Source: Ehretia macrophylla
Lineage: Eukaryota > Streptophyta > Magnoliopsida > Boraginales > Ehretiaceae
Assembly (NCBI GenBank): GCA_037974665.1
Contig: CM075764.1
Span: 81,801,825-81,865,824, forward strand
Direction: 5' to 3'
Length of the DNA stretch: 64,000 nt
Shown here: positions 1 through 11,984 of the stretch, in pieces
How the letters are laid out: the number at the start of each line of letters is the position of its first letter
How positions within the stretch are numbered: position 1 is the first letter of the stretch
The notes under the pieces: generated by a model
Told to the model about the DNA's origin: nothing
The model's database searches: none
What the model saw: only the letters and a program-made list of their open reading frames with translations
Program-made: the position numbers and the translations under genes

Positions 1-1573
1 CAATCTCCGGACCAGGCGAGTGAGGGAATAGGGTACGGAGTTTGAATATCCACTGGCAAGCCCTTTGTCGGCCAACCGATATTCAACACAACCGCCCCTG
101 ACACTATGGTTGCGCAACCACTATGCAATGCACTCAACAATGGAAAGTCAATATCAACAATATAAGCAATAACACGTAGGAGGATCAACAAAGTAGGTTG
201 ATCTCAGAACAGTTAGAATAGAAGCAGTTTATACAAGCAATTAAGCAATTTTACAAAGGAGCATATACAAGATATCCATAGAATTATGTCAAAATCTCCG
301 AAACAACTTGAAACCACATTTAAACACATAAGGAGTCATGCCAGGGTTTTAGATGCAAGAGACAATCGAATTTACCCTTAAACCCCTTTGTTATTCCATC
401 TGTTTTCCTTCCAAACTCATATTAATGATTCAAATTCAAGGGGAAGTTATACCAATCTTCTAACTAACCTTTAAAGTGCCCCTATAACCCACAAACACAT
501 TCAATTACCTGCAATTACCCCAAAAGTCCCAATTTCCCTCTTATAGCTTTGAACTACACATACTTCAACCGGGCTTCAAACAAGGGTTAGCAAAGCTTCT
601 ATAGCACCTAGATAGCCTAAGAATACCAAATGTTAAGCCCGAATCCACCCGGGTTAGCATTAACCCCGAAACCCTTTTTATAAAGTCGGCTATTTCACAT
701 TTTATGCAAGTTTAGAGCAATTCGAGTGCACGGGGCTATTAGACTACCTTCATTAGCACCTAAGGCATCTATTAGAAGCATTGAATCAAGCTAATACGCA
801 CAATTACACAAAACCCTAGAAATCCCGTCACTATTCACCCCTATGAATCAACCATCGATTTCTACCATTTAAAACATGAAATAATAGCATAAATGTGGTC
901 TCTACTACACGTATACAACATATATAAGCTTATTTGAGCATTGCAATAGCATTAGACAACATTTCTAACAAATCAAGAAAATAACAACATTTCTAAAATG
1001 CACAAATAAGCATGAAAACCCTCACCAATGCGCGTAGGAACTCTTGGGAGGCTAGCAAACACCCTAGACTACTTGCTCCTAGCTTGGCTTGGCTTGGATT
1101 GAGGAATTGATGAAGCAAAAATCTCCCAAGTGCAAGAGAAGGGCTGTCGGGTTTCTGCTGGTACTATTCACTACATTCTCTTTTTTTGTCAACTAATAAG
1201 CTATGTTTTGTTATATGTTGAGCATAAATTGGGTGGGGTTCAATTGGGTGCTTAAGTGGTCTTCTAAATGAACGTTGTTAACTTAAAAACGAGCCCAAGG
1301 TGCAAAATGAATGCTAGCTAATTAAAACTCTAAGTTAAGTTACGTAATACTATTCACTGAGTTCAATAAAGCATTTTCTAAACGAAGGCTCTGTACGCTA
1401 ATCGCTCGAATGTACATTTTTCTCATTCCTACTATAATTAATATGATTTAATAAAAATGTTAATTCATTAATATTATGCAGTTGAAAAATGGAATAAATA
1501 GTAACTAAGCAAGACAACAAGTAAAGCACATAATTAAATGCACAATTAATGGATGCAACAGTAAGTGAATGCA
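1..1573 (-). mobile_element. Chromovirus-type LTR, partial (continues left of window)
   Basis: Non-coding sequence that resembles, in order of landmarks, the chromovirus solo LTR at 57305-59231: a block with 'gcgagtgagggaatagg', then a hairpin with loop AAAGTAG (183-203), then a long AT-rich tail. It ends between 1560 (after 'gcaaca') and 1573 (after 'gaatgca'), where readable gag of gypsy 2 begins. I infer an LTR, possibly solo, in minus sense inserted in that gag; its other end is outside the window, so neither its status nor its target duplication can be checked. Confidence 0.5.
183..203 (-). other. Conserved LTR hairpin, copy in the window-edge LTR
   Basis: A perfect 7-bp stem, GATCAAC with GTTGATC, encloses the 7-base loop AAAGTAG (CTACTTT in LTR sense). 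Equivalent hairpins with different stem bases but the same loop sit in the other chromovirus LTRs of the window. Confidence 0.6.
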
Positions 1574-1574
1574 G

Positions 1575-1752
1575 GCAAAAAGCTCAGGCGTCACAACCTG
1601 CCCTGCTAGAATCTGCGCCTGCCCCATTATGTCCTCCGTTATTCGGTCTATAGCCCAAGATGATCGTAACCCTGATCTCGGCCTGGTGCCGCATTCTCTT
1701 GTGCCTCATTATTTTTCTTAGGCCTACCACGTGTTCTTGGACGTACAGCCAT
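1575..1752 (-). pseudogene. gag: Gypsy 2 gag, N-terminal fragment
   Basis: Reading leftward from an ATG at 1752, about 33 codons encode a basic N-terminus with the segment RTRGRPKK, typical of the start of chromovirus Gag. A stop follows; after a frame change the segment VVTPELFA, also typical of this Gag region, is reached just before homology is lost near 1575. The capsid and nucleocapsid parts are absent, cut off by the LTR-like sequence to the left. Its place between a primer-binding site and an LTR supports the call. Confidence 0.55.
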
Positions 1753-2022
1753 TCTACTTTCAAAGAGTTAGAACAGGTTATAACACGTAAACAGGCTATA
1801 GACAATTAATTGCACATTGGCAACAAAACTCATGTAAGGCACGTAAGTCACTTAAGTATTAGTCACGTAAACAACTTAATCACATAATCACATAACCACA
1901 TAATCATATTAACACATAATTCACCTTTCTTTCACTTCATACATACATTCATCCAAAGACCACTACCCACATTCCTAGGATACCCCGGCTGACAACTAAA
2001 CATGCGCTCTGATACCACTTAA
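1753..2022 (-). other. Gypsy 2 untranslated leader with primer-binding site (2005-2016)
   Basis: In minus sense the sequence right after the LTR reads AAG then TGGTATCAGAGC, complementary to the 3' end of plant initiator methionine tRNA. The rest is an AT-rich leader of about 250 bp before the gag ATG at 1752. This fixes the minus orientation of gypsy 2 and shows that the LTR at 2023-8822 is its 5' LTR. Confidence 0.8.
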
Positions 2023-2625
2023 TGTTACGTCCCAACTCGACCCCACTTATGATCAGTCAGGACGAAATGAAATTTCGGCATTATAACATTCGTAATATGG
2101 ACATCAGGGTTCTAAACCAATCCTTTATAAAAACAACCACCAACTCCAAGTTTTATCAACAACTCCACAACCATTCATCAACATTCAACACAACCAAAAC
2201 CATCTATTTAACAACCATACAACATTCCAACCATAAGTCATATGCCTCTATTTCAACAACAAGCCATAAGCTATACTATACGTATGCATAATAGATATAA
2301 AACTAGACTAGCAACCTACTCATAATCCAAAGTAAGACAACTAAACTAGCATTGTACTTTTCACTATCTTTATAACATCGTATACAATATAAACTTCAAA
2401 ATAAATACAATGCATCTTGTTCTAATATACAAGATAGCAAAAAGAGAACTCCAACCAAGACATCATGGATAAGACTCTGGCACATATGTGTAACAACCCG
2501 ACCCGTGCATATAATTATTTTATTGATGTGCATATATTTATATATCTACTTTAATTATTTATATATATATATTTGTTTGCATAAAATATCATATTTTTGG
2601 ATTACGTGCATCTATTTCATTTAAT

Positions 2626-2673
2626 GTGCATTTATGTGCATTCACGTGCATTTATGTGCATTCACGTGCATTT
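2626..2673. repeat. Tandem 'gtgcatt(t/c)a(t/c)' repeat
   Basis: Five consecutive units of about 10 bp, alternating 'gtgcatttat' and 'gtgcattcac', lie near the start of the 4.4-kb solo LTR. Confidence 0.8.
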
Positions 2674-2863
2674 AAGAGTTTTAGGTAACGTAGACATTAT
2701 TTAAGTGTTATCAATTTGCAAATAGAAACTAGATTTGTTAGATTTCAACTAAATGTCAAACTAGTAAATATCAAATTAGTTAAAGGGGCAAGATAAACTT
2801 TTGAGTCTTTATAAAAAAATCCTACCTAATTTTAACCTTAATTAAAACAAATAAACTACACAA

Positions 2864-2932
2864 AACACACACACACACAACATGTTTCAGTACACACACA
2901 CACAATTCAGCACACACACACGCAGGATGAGA
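2864..2932. repeat. Interrupted (CA)n microsatellite
   Basis: Three (CA) runs separated by 'catgtttcagta' and 'ttcag', inside the 4.4-kb solo LTR. The minus-strand reading frame over it is simple-sequence artefact. Confidence 0.9.
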
Positions 2933-5922
2933 AGGAAAAGAAGAAAACAAGGAAGAAGAAGAAGAAGACAGCTTTGTAAGATAAATTTTCATGCCATTCT
3001 TCATGTCTAGGTGAGGGAATTCATATTATTTGCATTCTATTTGGATTATTCAGCTATATGTATGCATGCTATGTTTTATGTAAGTGTTCAAAGATGTTGG
3101 AAATATATGTTTAGCTAAAGTATTAGTATGCTAAAGGTTGTAGGAACTCATTAGTGCTCATAGAATGAACTCTTGCATGCTATCTTTAGTTGTAGAGTTG
3201 CTTTGTTAACTAAGTGTAATTGTGCAGTTTAGGTGTTTGTTAAATGTCCTAAATGAAGTGTAGGAATGTTATATAGGCTAAAGTAATGGTTATTGTTGGC
3301 TCAAATGCAAGAAATAACAAGAAGATGATAAGCAAGCAAAATTCGGATTTGGTCACTGCACTGCCCCTGACTTATGAAGTAGTTTTGGTATATCAAACGT
3401 GCTTATAATTGAACGAAATTTATATGGTAGCTATATTAGACAGTTTAGAACAAATGTTAATTTCTAGAGCTAAGGAAAATTCCAACGTTTTGACCCCGCG
3501 ATTTAGCTATTTCCGAAATGTGTCTGAAAATCACTGGTGCAGGGGGCACTTTGTGCAGTTGCACGGAAAAGGTCATAACTTGTGGAATTTAGACCGGAAT
3601 TGAGTTCCGCTTGAGGCTAAAGTCATCTACACTCAAAGAGATACGTTTATAAATAAAAATCAGTCAGTTTGGAGGACTATAGCGTAGGTAACTGAATAAA
3701 TAAATTTAAGCATCTGCAAGAAATTGAAAGATGTTTTAGCTAGTTGATGATTGACATTAATGATTGTGATTGCTAGATAGTAAAATTATGGATTCTCATT
3801 GTGTAGATATGTATATTGGAGTTAAATGATGGTTATAAGATATTTAATATGATTTATTAGGTGTTATGTTAACAATGTGGTATTTTGGTGTTGATTGTTA
3901 GTTAAATGAGAATTCTAGTGTTGTGGTTGTTGTTGTGTTAGGAGTGGGAGATAATAGATATTGCATGTTCAATGTTTGAAAGAATGCTTGTAAGAAGATT
4001 GTGGGAGCTCAAAAAGAAATTAGCTAGCATATATGTTCATAAATATACAAGATTGGAGTTTTAGTTAGCTCTCACTATATATATTGGAATTTCGAGTAAA
4101 TGAACTAACTACACCATGTGTACGTGTATGTATGTTAAATTGAGGCTTCAATTAGGTACTTTAGACGTTAGTGGAACTAGTCATAGGCTCACGTGGGATT
4201 GAATTGTTCGGAAATGTGCTAAAATGCAAATTTAGTAATCTTTTAAAAGAGGACTTTTTCTGTTGTGCAATCCGGGCAAGTTTGGGCTATGGTTTGGATA
4301 TCCTTGGGGTAAGGAAGCATTTTGGTGCTTTCGTTATGCGAAATTGGGGCTCGGTTAGTATAGTTGTAGTTAAAACTCGCTCGGGGCCTTCCCGAGTTTT
4401 TGCTTCTAAAATGGGTTTTTATGATCTTAATAAGTGTCTCTTGGCTTGGTTGGGAATGTAGTATGGTTAGGTTGTGGGTTGGTAACGTTGAAATGCACTT
4501 AGGAGAAGAAAAGCTTGGTTAAGAAAGGGGAAAAATGTAGTAATTGGCTTCTTTGGCGTACCTAGAGCTTACTATTGTGTTGTCACATACTATTGTGTTT
4601 ATCTAAAGCTAATTGAGCTATTTGAATTGGATTTTGGGTGAAGTTGTGTTGGTTGCCTCTTTTTGGGATTATATAGTTATCTCGTGCATATGTTGGTTAT
4701 AATGTGTTTATGTGAGGGCAGCCAGTTGAGTTGCCATACTCCTTTTCTTCTTCATTTAATTATATTGGTAACATAGGAAATGTGTTAGCTTGATAAAAGC
4801 TAGTATTGACTTGTGAAATGTTTTCTTTAACTTGAGTTGTTGTGGGCGTTGAGATAGGATTATCTTATTTTTGAGTTGTTATCAAGTCAGTGTTGAAATT
4901 GTTGATAGATAAGTTTCTCTACTTCTTGTCCAACTTGTGAAATATTGAACTATAAATTTTGTTAGAGCTTGTTATGCTAGTCTAGTTTATGAATTTTCTT
5001 AACTTGTATTTAGCTAATGAATCTAATGAATTATGATAGTTTAATGGAGTTATTAACTAGCTAAAGGAAGAATTCCGCTAAGCTTCATTTATGTACAAGT
5101 TATGGCCTTTGGAAGAGAATAATGCATGTGTATTTCATAATCATGCAGTAGTAAGCTATAATTAAACTTAACTTGCACTTAAATTGTAGTATACTAGTTG
5201 AATATATCTTTTCTTGTGTAGCTAATAAGTTAGATTTAAGGTAGTATTCGATATCAAGGAGTTACTGGTGTCCATAGAAGAAGGTTACGTAGGAATTATG
5301 TAAATGAGTATTTTAACATTTTTACTTGCTATACATAATGACCCTAATCCTCTAATCATTGTTGTGTAGTAAAGTGTTGTAAGGCTTTTAATTTATATTA
5401 TTGATGGGTTTAGCGAATGCTTTCCCATTGTGTTGTTAATAGGTTAAAAGATAAAAGTATTAATTGAGCCTGACCTTCATTTTGGCTATTAACTTTCAAA
5501 TGAATAACTCTAAATTGAAGTTCAAGTTAATAATTTTAGAAGCATTAGTTAATCAGTTAACTTATCTTCTTGTTCTCTTTCCCTTTAATGCAATATAATG
5601 TATTTCTGTGTTATAATAGTGCTTTATGTGTTGGTTAAAAGTCATAGTTAAGGTTAACTTGCTATTGGCCTAATTCTTTTAAATGTTATACTTATATGAA
5701 CAACTAGGGTTTACACATCTGAACTAATTCAAGGAGGCTGGAGTGAATCTAATTATACTCTTGCATAATTAACCTAATCCAAGGTGAGGGAGTTTTCATT
5801 TTTTTTTTGTACATGTTAACTTATTTTATTGGTTATAGATTGTATGATTAGTAATTGAAATAATTTATATGTACTACTTACTCGCTATCATGTGTTTTCT
5901 CATGTTATTTGTGTTTAATTGC

Positions 5923-5948
5923 GAGGGCGGCCTACTTTGTCGTCCCTC
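5923..5948 (+). other. Conserved LTR hairpin, copy in the 4.4-kb solo LTR
   Basis: Stem GAGGGCGGC with GTCGTCCCTC (one bulged base, otherwise paired, one G-T pair) around loop CTACTTT at 5932-5938. This is the sense-strand version of the AAAGTAG-loop hairpins in the minus-sense LTRs. Confidence 0.6.
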
Positions 5949-6392
5949 TTATGTGATCTTTGATATTCTTGATTCTCGTGATCTTATCTCGGGGTTGTGC
6001 AACCTTTTTCGGACATGGTAGCGTCGAGAAACACAGGCGGCGTCAGGCTTGCTGTGCTCCCTCGACTACCATGGTGCCTATTCCCTTCTCGCTGAGGCAT
6101 ACTCCACTACCCCAGAGGCGTGGTTCACTTGCTAGGCATGGACCTACCTTAGGAGAAAGGGTCGTAGGATCGGGATACATCCGGAGTATCCCAACTTGTT
6201 GGAGTAAGGGTTTGCCGGCACTTGCGTGAAGTTCGTGGTTCGTGGCTCGTGATTGAAGACTTGAAGTGGAACCGTATCCTTTTTAATGTGGTTAACTACT
6301 TGTTATTGAATCTTGTTGTTTATGTTATATATATGATTTCTTGTATTTGCATATCATAATGCACGCCCGATATGTTGCATCACCTCCCTCAC

Positions 6393-6411
6393 TGAGTAAC
6401 CTAGTTACTCA
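6393..6411 (+). other. Second conserved LTR hairpin, perfect 8-bp stem
   Basis: TGAGTAAC, loop CTA, GTTACTCA. Equivalent palindromes occur at the matching place in other chromovirus LTRs: 44970-44989, 57709-57726 and 22562-22585. Confidence 0.6.
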
Positions 6412-8363
6412 TTCCTCTTTTCAACATATTTCAGGAAAAACTGAAGATTGGATTCCTCCTGTATGACCTGCTTGCTCTATCAGTGTGTAACACATGGAAG
6501 AATATGATCATGATATACTTGTATTGTATTTAAGACTTTGTGTCCATGTATATATTTATGTTATATCAAGGAATGTAATATTAAAGTTTTAATTTTGTTT
6601 GATGATTAGGTACTAGTGGTTGTAATAACTTCAATCGTTTACTCTTCTGCTTAGTTGACTTGCATGCTAATAGGGATGAAATAAATTGAAGTTGTGGATT
6701 ATAGTCTTGTGGTTGTATGTTATAGTTTACAGGTTTCCAAATAGTCCTATAGATAGAGGAAACTCCGTCCGTTTTTCCTAAATTACGTGCCCGGGGTTTG
6801 GATTTGGGTTGAGTATAGTTTGGTTAATAGAAGTCCCGGTTCCGTGAGGGATCGGGGCGTTACAATATGACTCTTCAATAAAAGGCACAATCTCTGCTTC
6901 TTGAGAGACGTACCAAAAATTTGGCTCAGTTATACCTTAACAATAAAAGAATGAGAGTAAGCTTATATATAACAAAGCTCAGTGAGGATTCGAAAGATGT
7001 TTTAAAATCATTTACTTTACCACTCGGGAAATCATCCTATGAACAACAATACACATTAACCTTCATTAACATCAACATTTTAATTCAAGCCACATAAATA
7101 ACCATTCAATTGAGAAAGGATACACTAGTTGGTGTAGCTCCATACGCCATCACGATCTCAACCAACTTCTTGTAACTCCCATAATACATACCAGAGGCAC
7201 CTCATCTAGCCCCTCCCTCCATGGCATCTCCGCCTATGCGAGATGGAGGTAGTCTATGATAGTCATGTTGTTATCAACCCGACAACCCGACGCTGCCCGA
7301 GAGGTGGCTCATAATATCAAGACTCATGACAATAATAATAAACATCTCATATTATGGAAAGACAACAAAGTAGGTTGTCCTCCATATCATCATCAATCAT
7401 CAATCAATCAACAACATTTCAATCAATATAACATCAATTAAACTACTAAGACAGCCAAGTTAGATGACAAAGTAGGCCACCCTACTTAACACACATATTA
7501 ACATACATTCAATACCAACCCTACTCTACAACAATTCAAGAAACAACTACACAAACACTACCAAACATCTAAAGACAACATTTAAACATTTTAAAGAAAG
7601 ACTACACGAATTCTAAAATTCATAACTTACAATCTACTAATCAAACAACCCCCGAACCTTTTCCTATCACTCCACCAAACATGCAACTACACTAACCCCA
7701 TCGGAAACCAACCAAAAGCCATCCAAAACAAGCCCAACAACCCTCATTTTGGCAATGCACCTTGGCTAAATTTTTGTACTTTTGCTATGGCATTCAAATT
7801 GAAAATTCATCATTAAAACATTACTACACAATAATTAACAAGCCTATAGAAGCAACTACAACCCAATTCCAACTACTACAACAACATTTATTCAACTATA
7901 ATCCAATTAATCAACTTAAATAACCGAAAAATAAAAATACATGCTATTACCATTCAAAATGGCTAGAAATACATATAATTGGTCCTTGACAACTACTAAG
8001 AAATAGTCTAAAGACAATTCAACAAAACATCTAGTCAATATGCAAACTATAGAAATTTGACAAGAAATAACATTTCTAGATCTAAATTTTTCTCTCACCT
8101 TTGATCCAAAGTAAACTAGAAATGCGAAGAATAAATGATCAACAAGCAGAATCTAACCCGAAATGAAAAGCTTTGGCCTAAAAATGAGTTTTCTAAGAGA
8201 AAATTGCCTTGAAAAACCTTGAAAATGTTCTCTCTTTTTATCCCTCAACCTCACGGCAATGTGTGTGTGTTTGTGTAGGGTTTTTCTTTGTTTTATTGTG
8301 TGTTTTGTATGTATAAGTTGTCAATTTTTTCCATTTTAGTTATTTTAGTCTATTTTTGCTTAC

Positions 8364-8394
<31 letters not shown>

Positions 8395-8416
8395 TATATA
8401 TAGATATATATATATA
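8364..8416. repeat. (TA)n microsatellite
   Basis: Near-pure TA dinucleotides with a few GA interruptions, inside the gypsy 2 LTR. Confidence 0.95.
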
Positions 8417-8822
8417 GTATATTTAGTAGATTAATTAAGTTGAGAACAACTAATATATGCATACATATACATACAACTAGGTACAAAACTCAATTTTTAC
8501 AAAAGAATGTGTAAAATCCATTTAAATTCCTAATTTGTTTCAGAATCAGTTTTTATCAAACACGGGTCTATTAATATCCAAGTACTAGGTTTTGAAACGT
8601 TTAAAAGACCAGTTTCAAAATTTTAGCGGACATGCTTCAAAAATACTATTCACAAAACTTGAGGATAAAATTTTCAATGCCGATTTTTATAAAAATTTCA
8701 TGAATGCTCACATAGCATGTAATAGGAGTAGAAATCACAAAATTAGCACATTTTAATTCGAATAACACATATACATGTCAAAACACGCAATTTTACATAA
8801 AGAGAAATTTTGGGGTTTCACA

Positions 8823-9678
8823 GCTGGTGCAAGTTAACATCAGTAAGCCTTGGGATTAGCGGATTCTGGTTGCCCAAGAAGCAGAATAGGTACATTTTGT
8901 ACTAACCGATTTTACTATCTTCTTTTGTTTTACCTGAAATGGGAGGGAAGAAAGGGTCATGAGCCTCTATGCTTTATTTTGATGCATATATGTTTATTTA
9001 ATTGCTTATATATGATGTTGGCTTTTAAATGGACTTGTATGTATAACCGAGATCTTTTAAACTAAAAAGCTTCCTATGTGCAAACTCTTATTAGATTGTA
9101 AAGCGGTAAAAAGAGTTTTATTGTAGCCCTCCACCATCCTAGGACTATATTAGCTTAAAATGATTATGTATTGTCTAACCCAAAGGTAGAAAGATGTAGT
9201 TTATAATAAGTCTTATGTATGCCTAGTAAACATAGAAATGTTTTGATGCTCCAATATCGTGTGGCCAATAATGCACTAAACTTGAGGTCATAGGATTCAA
9301 ATTGTCGCATTCATTAAGATGGTGGACTTAATCTAACTAGATCACTAGATCAATAATTCACAAAAGCTGAAATTAAAGTGATTTAGGGGCTAAATTGACC
9401 AAATCCTATATAGTGATATAGATAACAATGGTTGTTAACTCTTAAAGTAATATTTCAATATTGCACGAAAGCTGAGAGATATTATCCTTAAGAGAATATT
9501 GGTCATCCTACTAAGGAGTCTTTAATTAGATTCACATTTCTCATTTAAGGAGTATGGGATTCAATAAGATTAGTGGTAGATACTATTTAATTCAAGTCCA
9601 TGATTAAATAGTTTATTACTTGTTTATATTACTTGCAATCTTATTTTCGCCTTATTTATTTTCTTGCAGCTTAAATAA
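8823..9678 (+). other. Copia A leader (untranslated region before gag)
   Basis: Non-coding stretch between the right edge of gypsy 2 and the gag ATG. It aligns by eye with the copia B leader at about 31022-31640: both hold the block 'cctccaccatccta' / 'cctccgccatccta', the phrase 'aatctaactagatcac', and three spaced copies of a 'caat(a/t)at..cacaaa..ttgag' motif (here near 9264, 9351 and 9456). The left part, the primer-binding site and the 5' LTR lie beyond gypsy 2 to the left of the window. Confidence 0.75.
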
Positions 9679-10491
9679 ATGGCTTCTATTGCAAACCTAT
9701 TAGTTCACATTTTAGACAGTAACCGCTTAATCAAACCCAATTTCGTTGATTGGTTTCATAACTTAAACATTGTTCTGAGTATAGAAAAGCCAGAATATGT
9801 TCTAGAAACAGCCCATCTTTATGCCCTCCCTAATGGTGCTACTGAAGTTGAGCGTGTGACACTTGATCTATGTCATGAACATGACATGCGTGTGAAGACA
9901 TATATCATGGCCTCCATGAGCAATAAATTGCAAACACAACATGAGAAGATATCTCATGCTAAGAGTATGATTCTCAATTTGCAAGAATTGTATGGAAAAC
10001 AAGGTTGAACTATTCGGTACAAGATATCGAATGAATTGTTCTACACATGTATGGAAGAAGGTGTTAATGTTAATAAACATACCCTCAGGATGATTACTTT
10101 GATCACTGAACTTGAGGCGTTTGACTTTACGATGAATTGTCAGTTACAGATAAATTTGATCTTTCAATCTCTGCCACCATCATTCAGTCAGTTTATCATC
10201 AACTTCAACATCAACAAGCTTGAATGTTCTTTGTTTGAGTTATTAAACATGTTAAAAACTACTCAGTCTTAGTTAAAGTGTGGCAAAGGGAAAAAGTATG
10301 TCTTGACTATTGCTTCATCTTCTGGCTCCAAGCCGAAAAAGAAGAAGAACAACAACAACAAGAAAAACTCTGGCCCTAAGGCCACCGGAGGTATTGGTAA
10401 GAAAAAGGGAACGGAAAAGGTATCTAAGGGTACCTGTTTCCACTGCAAACAAGATGGTCACTGGAAGAGACATTGTCCTTTGTATCTTTAA
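9679..10491 (+). pseudogene. gag: Copia A gag
   Basis: Gag forms the particle around the element's RNA. From the ATG at 9679 one reading frame runs through to the protease with stops at 10006, 10270 and 10489 but no frameshift. The first ~200 codons are the alpha-helical Ty1/copia Gag domain (N-terminal 'NFVDWFHNLNIVL', later 'LQINLIFQSLPPSF'). A lysine- and asparagine-rich linker (10340-10410) leads to an intact zinc knuckle at about 10435-10476, CFHCKQDGHWKRHC (CX2CX4HX4C). The copia B gag remnant is the nearest relative in the window. That only nonsense changes break the frame suggests decay by point mutation. Confidence 0.85.
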
Positions 10492-10845
10492 CAGTTGAAG
10501 AAGCAGCGAGCTAATGTAGCTGCTGATAAAGATATAATTTCTTTTATGTTTGTGATTGAGACTAATCTTTCTATTAGTCACAATTATACTTCTTGGATTT
10601 TGGATTCTGGTGCTACAACTCATGTTTGTGTTTCTGTACAGAATCTAAATGACAGGGTTGTGCTTAGGAAGAGTGAAGTGATTTTGAAGGTTGGCAACGG
10701 AGCAAATGTTGCTGCCTTGGCTAAGGGTATTATGGACGTACATATGCCTACTAGACTAGTCTTGCATCTTGATGGTGTTTTGTATGTACCTAAAGTTGTT
10801 AGGAATATAGTGTCTATTCCTAAAGTTATCAATGAAAATTTATGA
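10492..10845 (+). pseudogene. pro: Copia A aspartic protease
   Basis: Processes the Gag-Pol polyprotein. It continues the gag frame after the stop at 10489. The catalytic motif WILDSGATTHVC is intact at about 10593-10628, followed by 'VGNGANVAALAKGI' and 'LHLDGVLYVPKVVRNIVSI', the usual second half of copia protease. The frame ends at a stop at 10843, and the next 100 bp must be read in another frame, so an indel lies between protease and integrase. Confidence 0.85.
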
Positions 10846-10949
10846 ATTTTCATTTGTTAACAATTGTTGTAATATTCGTTATCGTAATGAATATGTTGGC
10901 AAGGCTACTTTGGTAAAATGGTCTTTATCATCTTGATGTCAATGAATAT

Positions 10950-11984
10950 ATGCATGTTACATCTGTTTCAACTACTACTTCAAAAGAAAAGTATCCTCGA
11001 TATAACCAAACTAATCCAAAACAATTATGGCACTTAAGGCTTGGTCATATCAATGATAAAAGATTGTCATGGATGGCTCAAAATGAACTTATTGGTTTAT
11101 TGGGATTTGAACCCAACCCTACTTGCGAATCTTGTATTCTTGGTAAGATGACCAAATCACCTTTTATTGGACAAGGTGTAAGAGCTATAGAATTGTTAGG
11201 ATTAATACATACTACTGATATATGTAGAATGTTTAGAGAAATGACCTGAGGTGGTTACAACTACTTCATAACTTTTACTGATGATTATTCACAGTATGGT
11301 TATGTATACTTGATGAAGTATAAGTCTGAAGCTTTTGAAAAGTTCATAGAGTTTAAGGTCGAAATAGAAAACCAATTGGGAAAAAGGATTAAAACTCTGC
11401 GATCAGATCGTGGAGGTGAATACTTGAGTAGTGAATTTCTTGATTATCTCAAAGAGGCTGGTATAACATCACAAACGAAACCACCGGCCACACCACAATT
11501 AAATGGGGTGTCTGAACGTAGGAATCGTACATTGATGGATATGGTACGATCTATGATCAGTTACACTGATCTTCCTATTTCATTGTAGGGTTATGCCCTT
11601 CTTACAGCCATATATCTATTGAACAGGGTTCCAACTAAAGATGTTCCTACTACTCTGTATGAGTTATGGGTTGGTAGAAAATCAAGTCTTAATCATATTA
11701 AGATTTAAGGTTGTCCTTCTTTTGTTAAGAAACTCAAGACAGACAAGTTGAAAGCAAGATCTAATAAAGATCGTTTTGTGGGATATCCTAAGAAAACTAA
11801 AGGATATTATTTTTATTTTCTTAGTGATCAAAGGATTTTGATCAACCCCGATGCTATCTTTCTTGAAAAAGAGTTTATTCAAGAAGGTGGCATTGGGAGG
11901 AAAGTAGAAATAGAGGAATTGTCCTATGAACCACAAAGTGACCCAAATCAAGATTTTGAAACTTTTCAACAAAGACCAAAATAG
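10950..11984 (+). pseudogene. int: Copia A integrase
   Basis: Inserts element DNA into the host genome. The N-terminal HHCC zinc domain is present (LWHLRLGHIN at about 11027, then CESC and LGKMTKSPF near 11120). The catalytic core follows: the first Asp region is 'LIHTTDIC' instead of the usual LVHTDVC spacing, then FTDDYS, then the Glu in LNGVSERRN near 11505. The frame has stops at 11247, 11586 and 11706. The C-terminal part (FVGYPKKTKGYYFY) leads into the linker before RT. The extra residue near the first Asp and the stops make it non-functional. Confidence 0.85.

Larger units (their letters stand above)
2489..6864 (+). mobile_element. 4.4-kb solo LTR nested in the gypsy 2 LTR
   Basis: Starts TGTAACAACCCGACCC and ends GATCGGGGCGTTACA, flanked by a perfect 5-bp duplication ATATG (2484-2488, 6865-6869). 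No gag or pol similarity and no primer-binding site is visible inside, so I read it as a solo LTR left by LTR-LTR recombination. It has the chromovirus LTR landmarks in plus sense: the CTACTTT-loop hairpin (5923-5948), a 'gactaccatggtgcctattccc' block, and a perfect 8-bp hairpin at 6393-6411. Smaller internal repeats are (CA)n tracts at 2864-2932 and alternating 'gtgcatt' units at about 2626-2673. A short internal deletion derivative of a full element is possible but less likely. Confidence 0.85.
2023..8822 (-). mobile_element. Gypsy 2 5' LTR, interrupted by a solo LTR
   Basis: The plus strand begins TGTTACGTCCCAACTC and ends GGGGTTTCACA. Without the 4376-bp insertion at 2489-6864 and one 5-bp duplication it is about 2.42 kb, almost the length of the related solo LTR at 18094-20486, with which it shares both ends and much of the interior (the 'actcgaccccac' start, the 'cacgatctcaaccaacttctt' block, the 'acacgggtctattaat' block). 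Its right edge is the junction with copia A leader, so gypsy 2 inserted into copia A and runs out of the window leftward. It carries two copies of the AAAGTAG-loop hairpin (7361-7379, 7463-7481). Confidence 0.85.

Noticed and set aside
2822-3004. Small cysteine-rich protein on the minus strand
   Set aside because: The frame translates (CA)n and (GAA)n simple repeats inside a solo LTR.
5960-6229. 89-codon frame on the plus strand
   Set aside because: It covers the block shared with other LTRs (gactacca.., gtcgtagg..), and the reading frame is not conserved between them.
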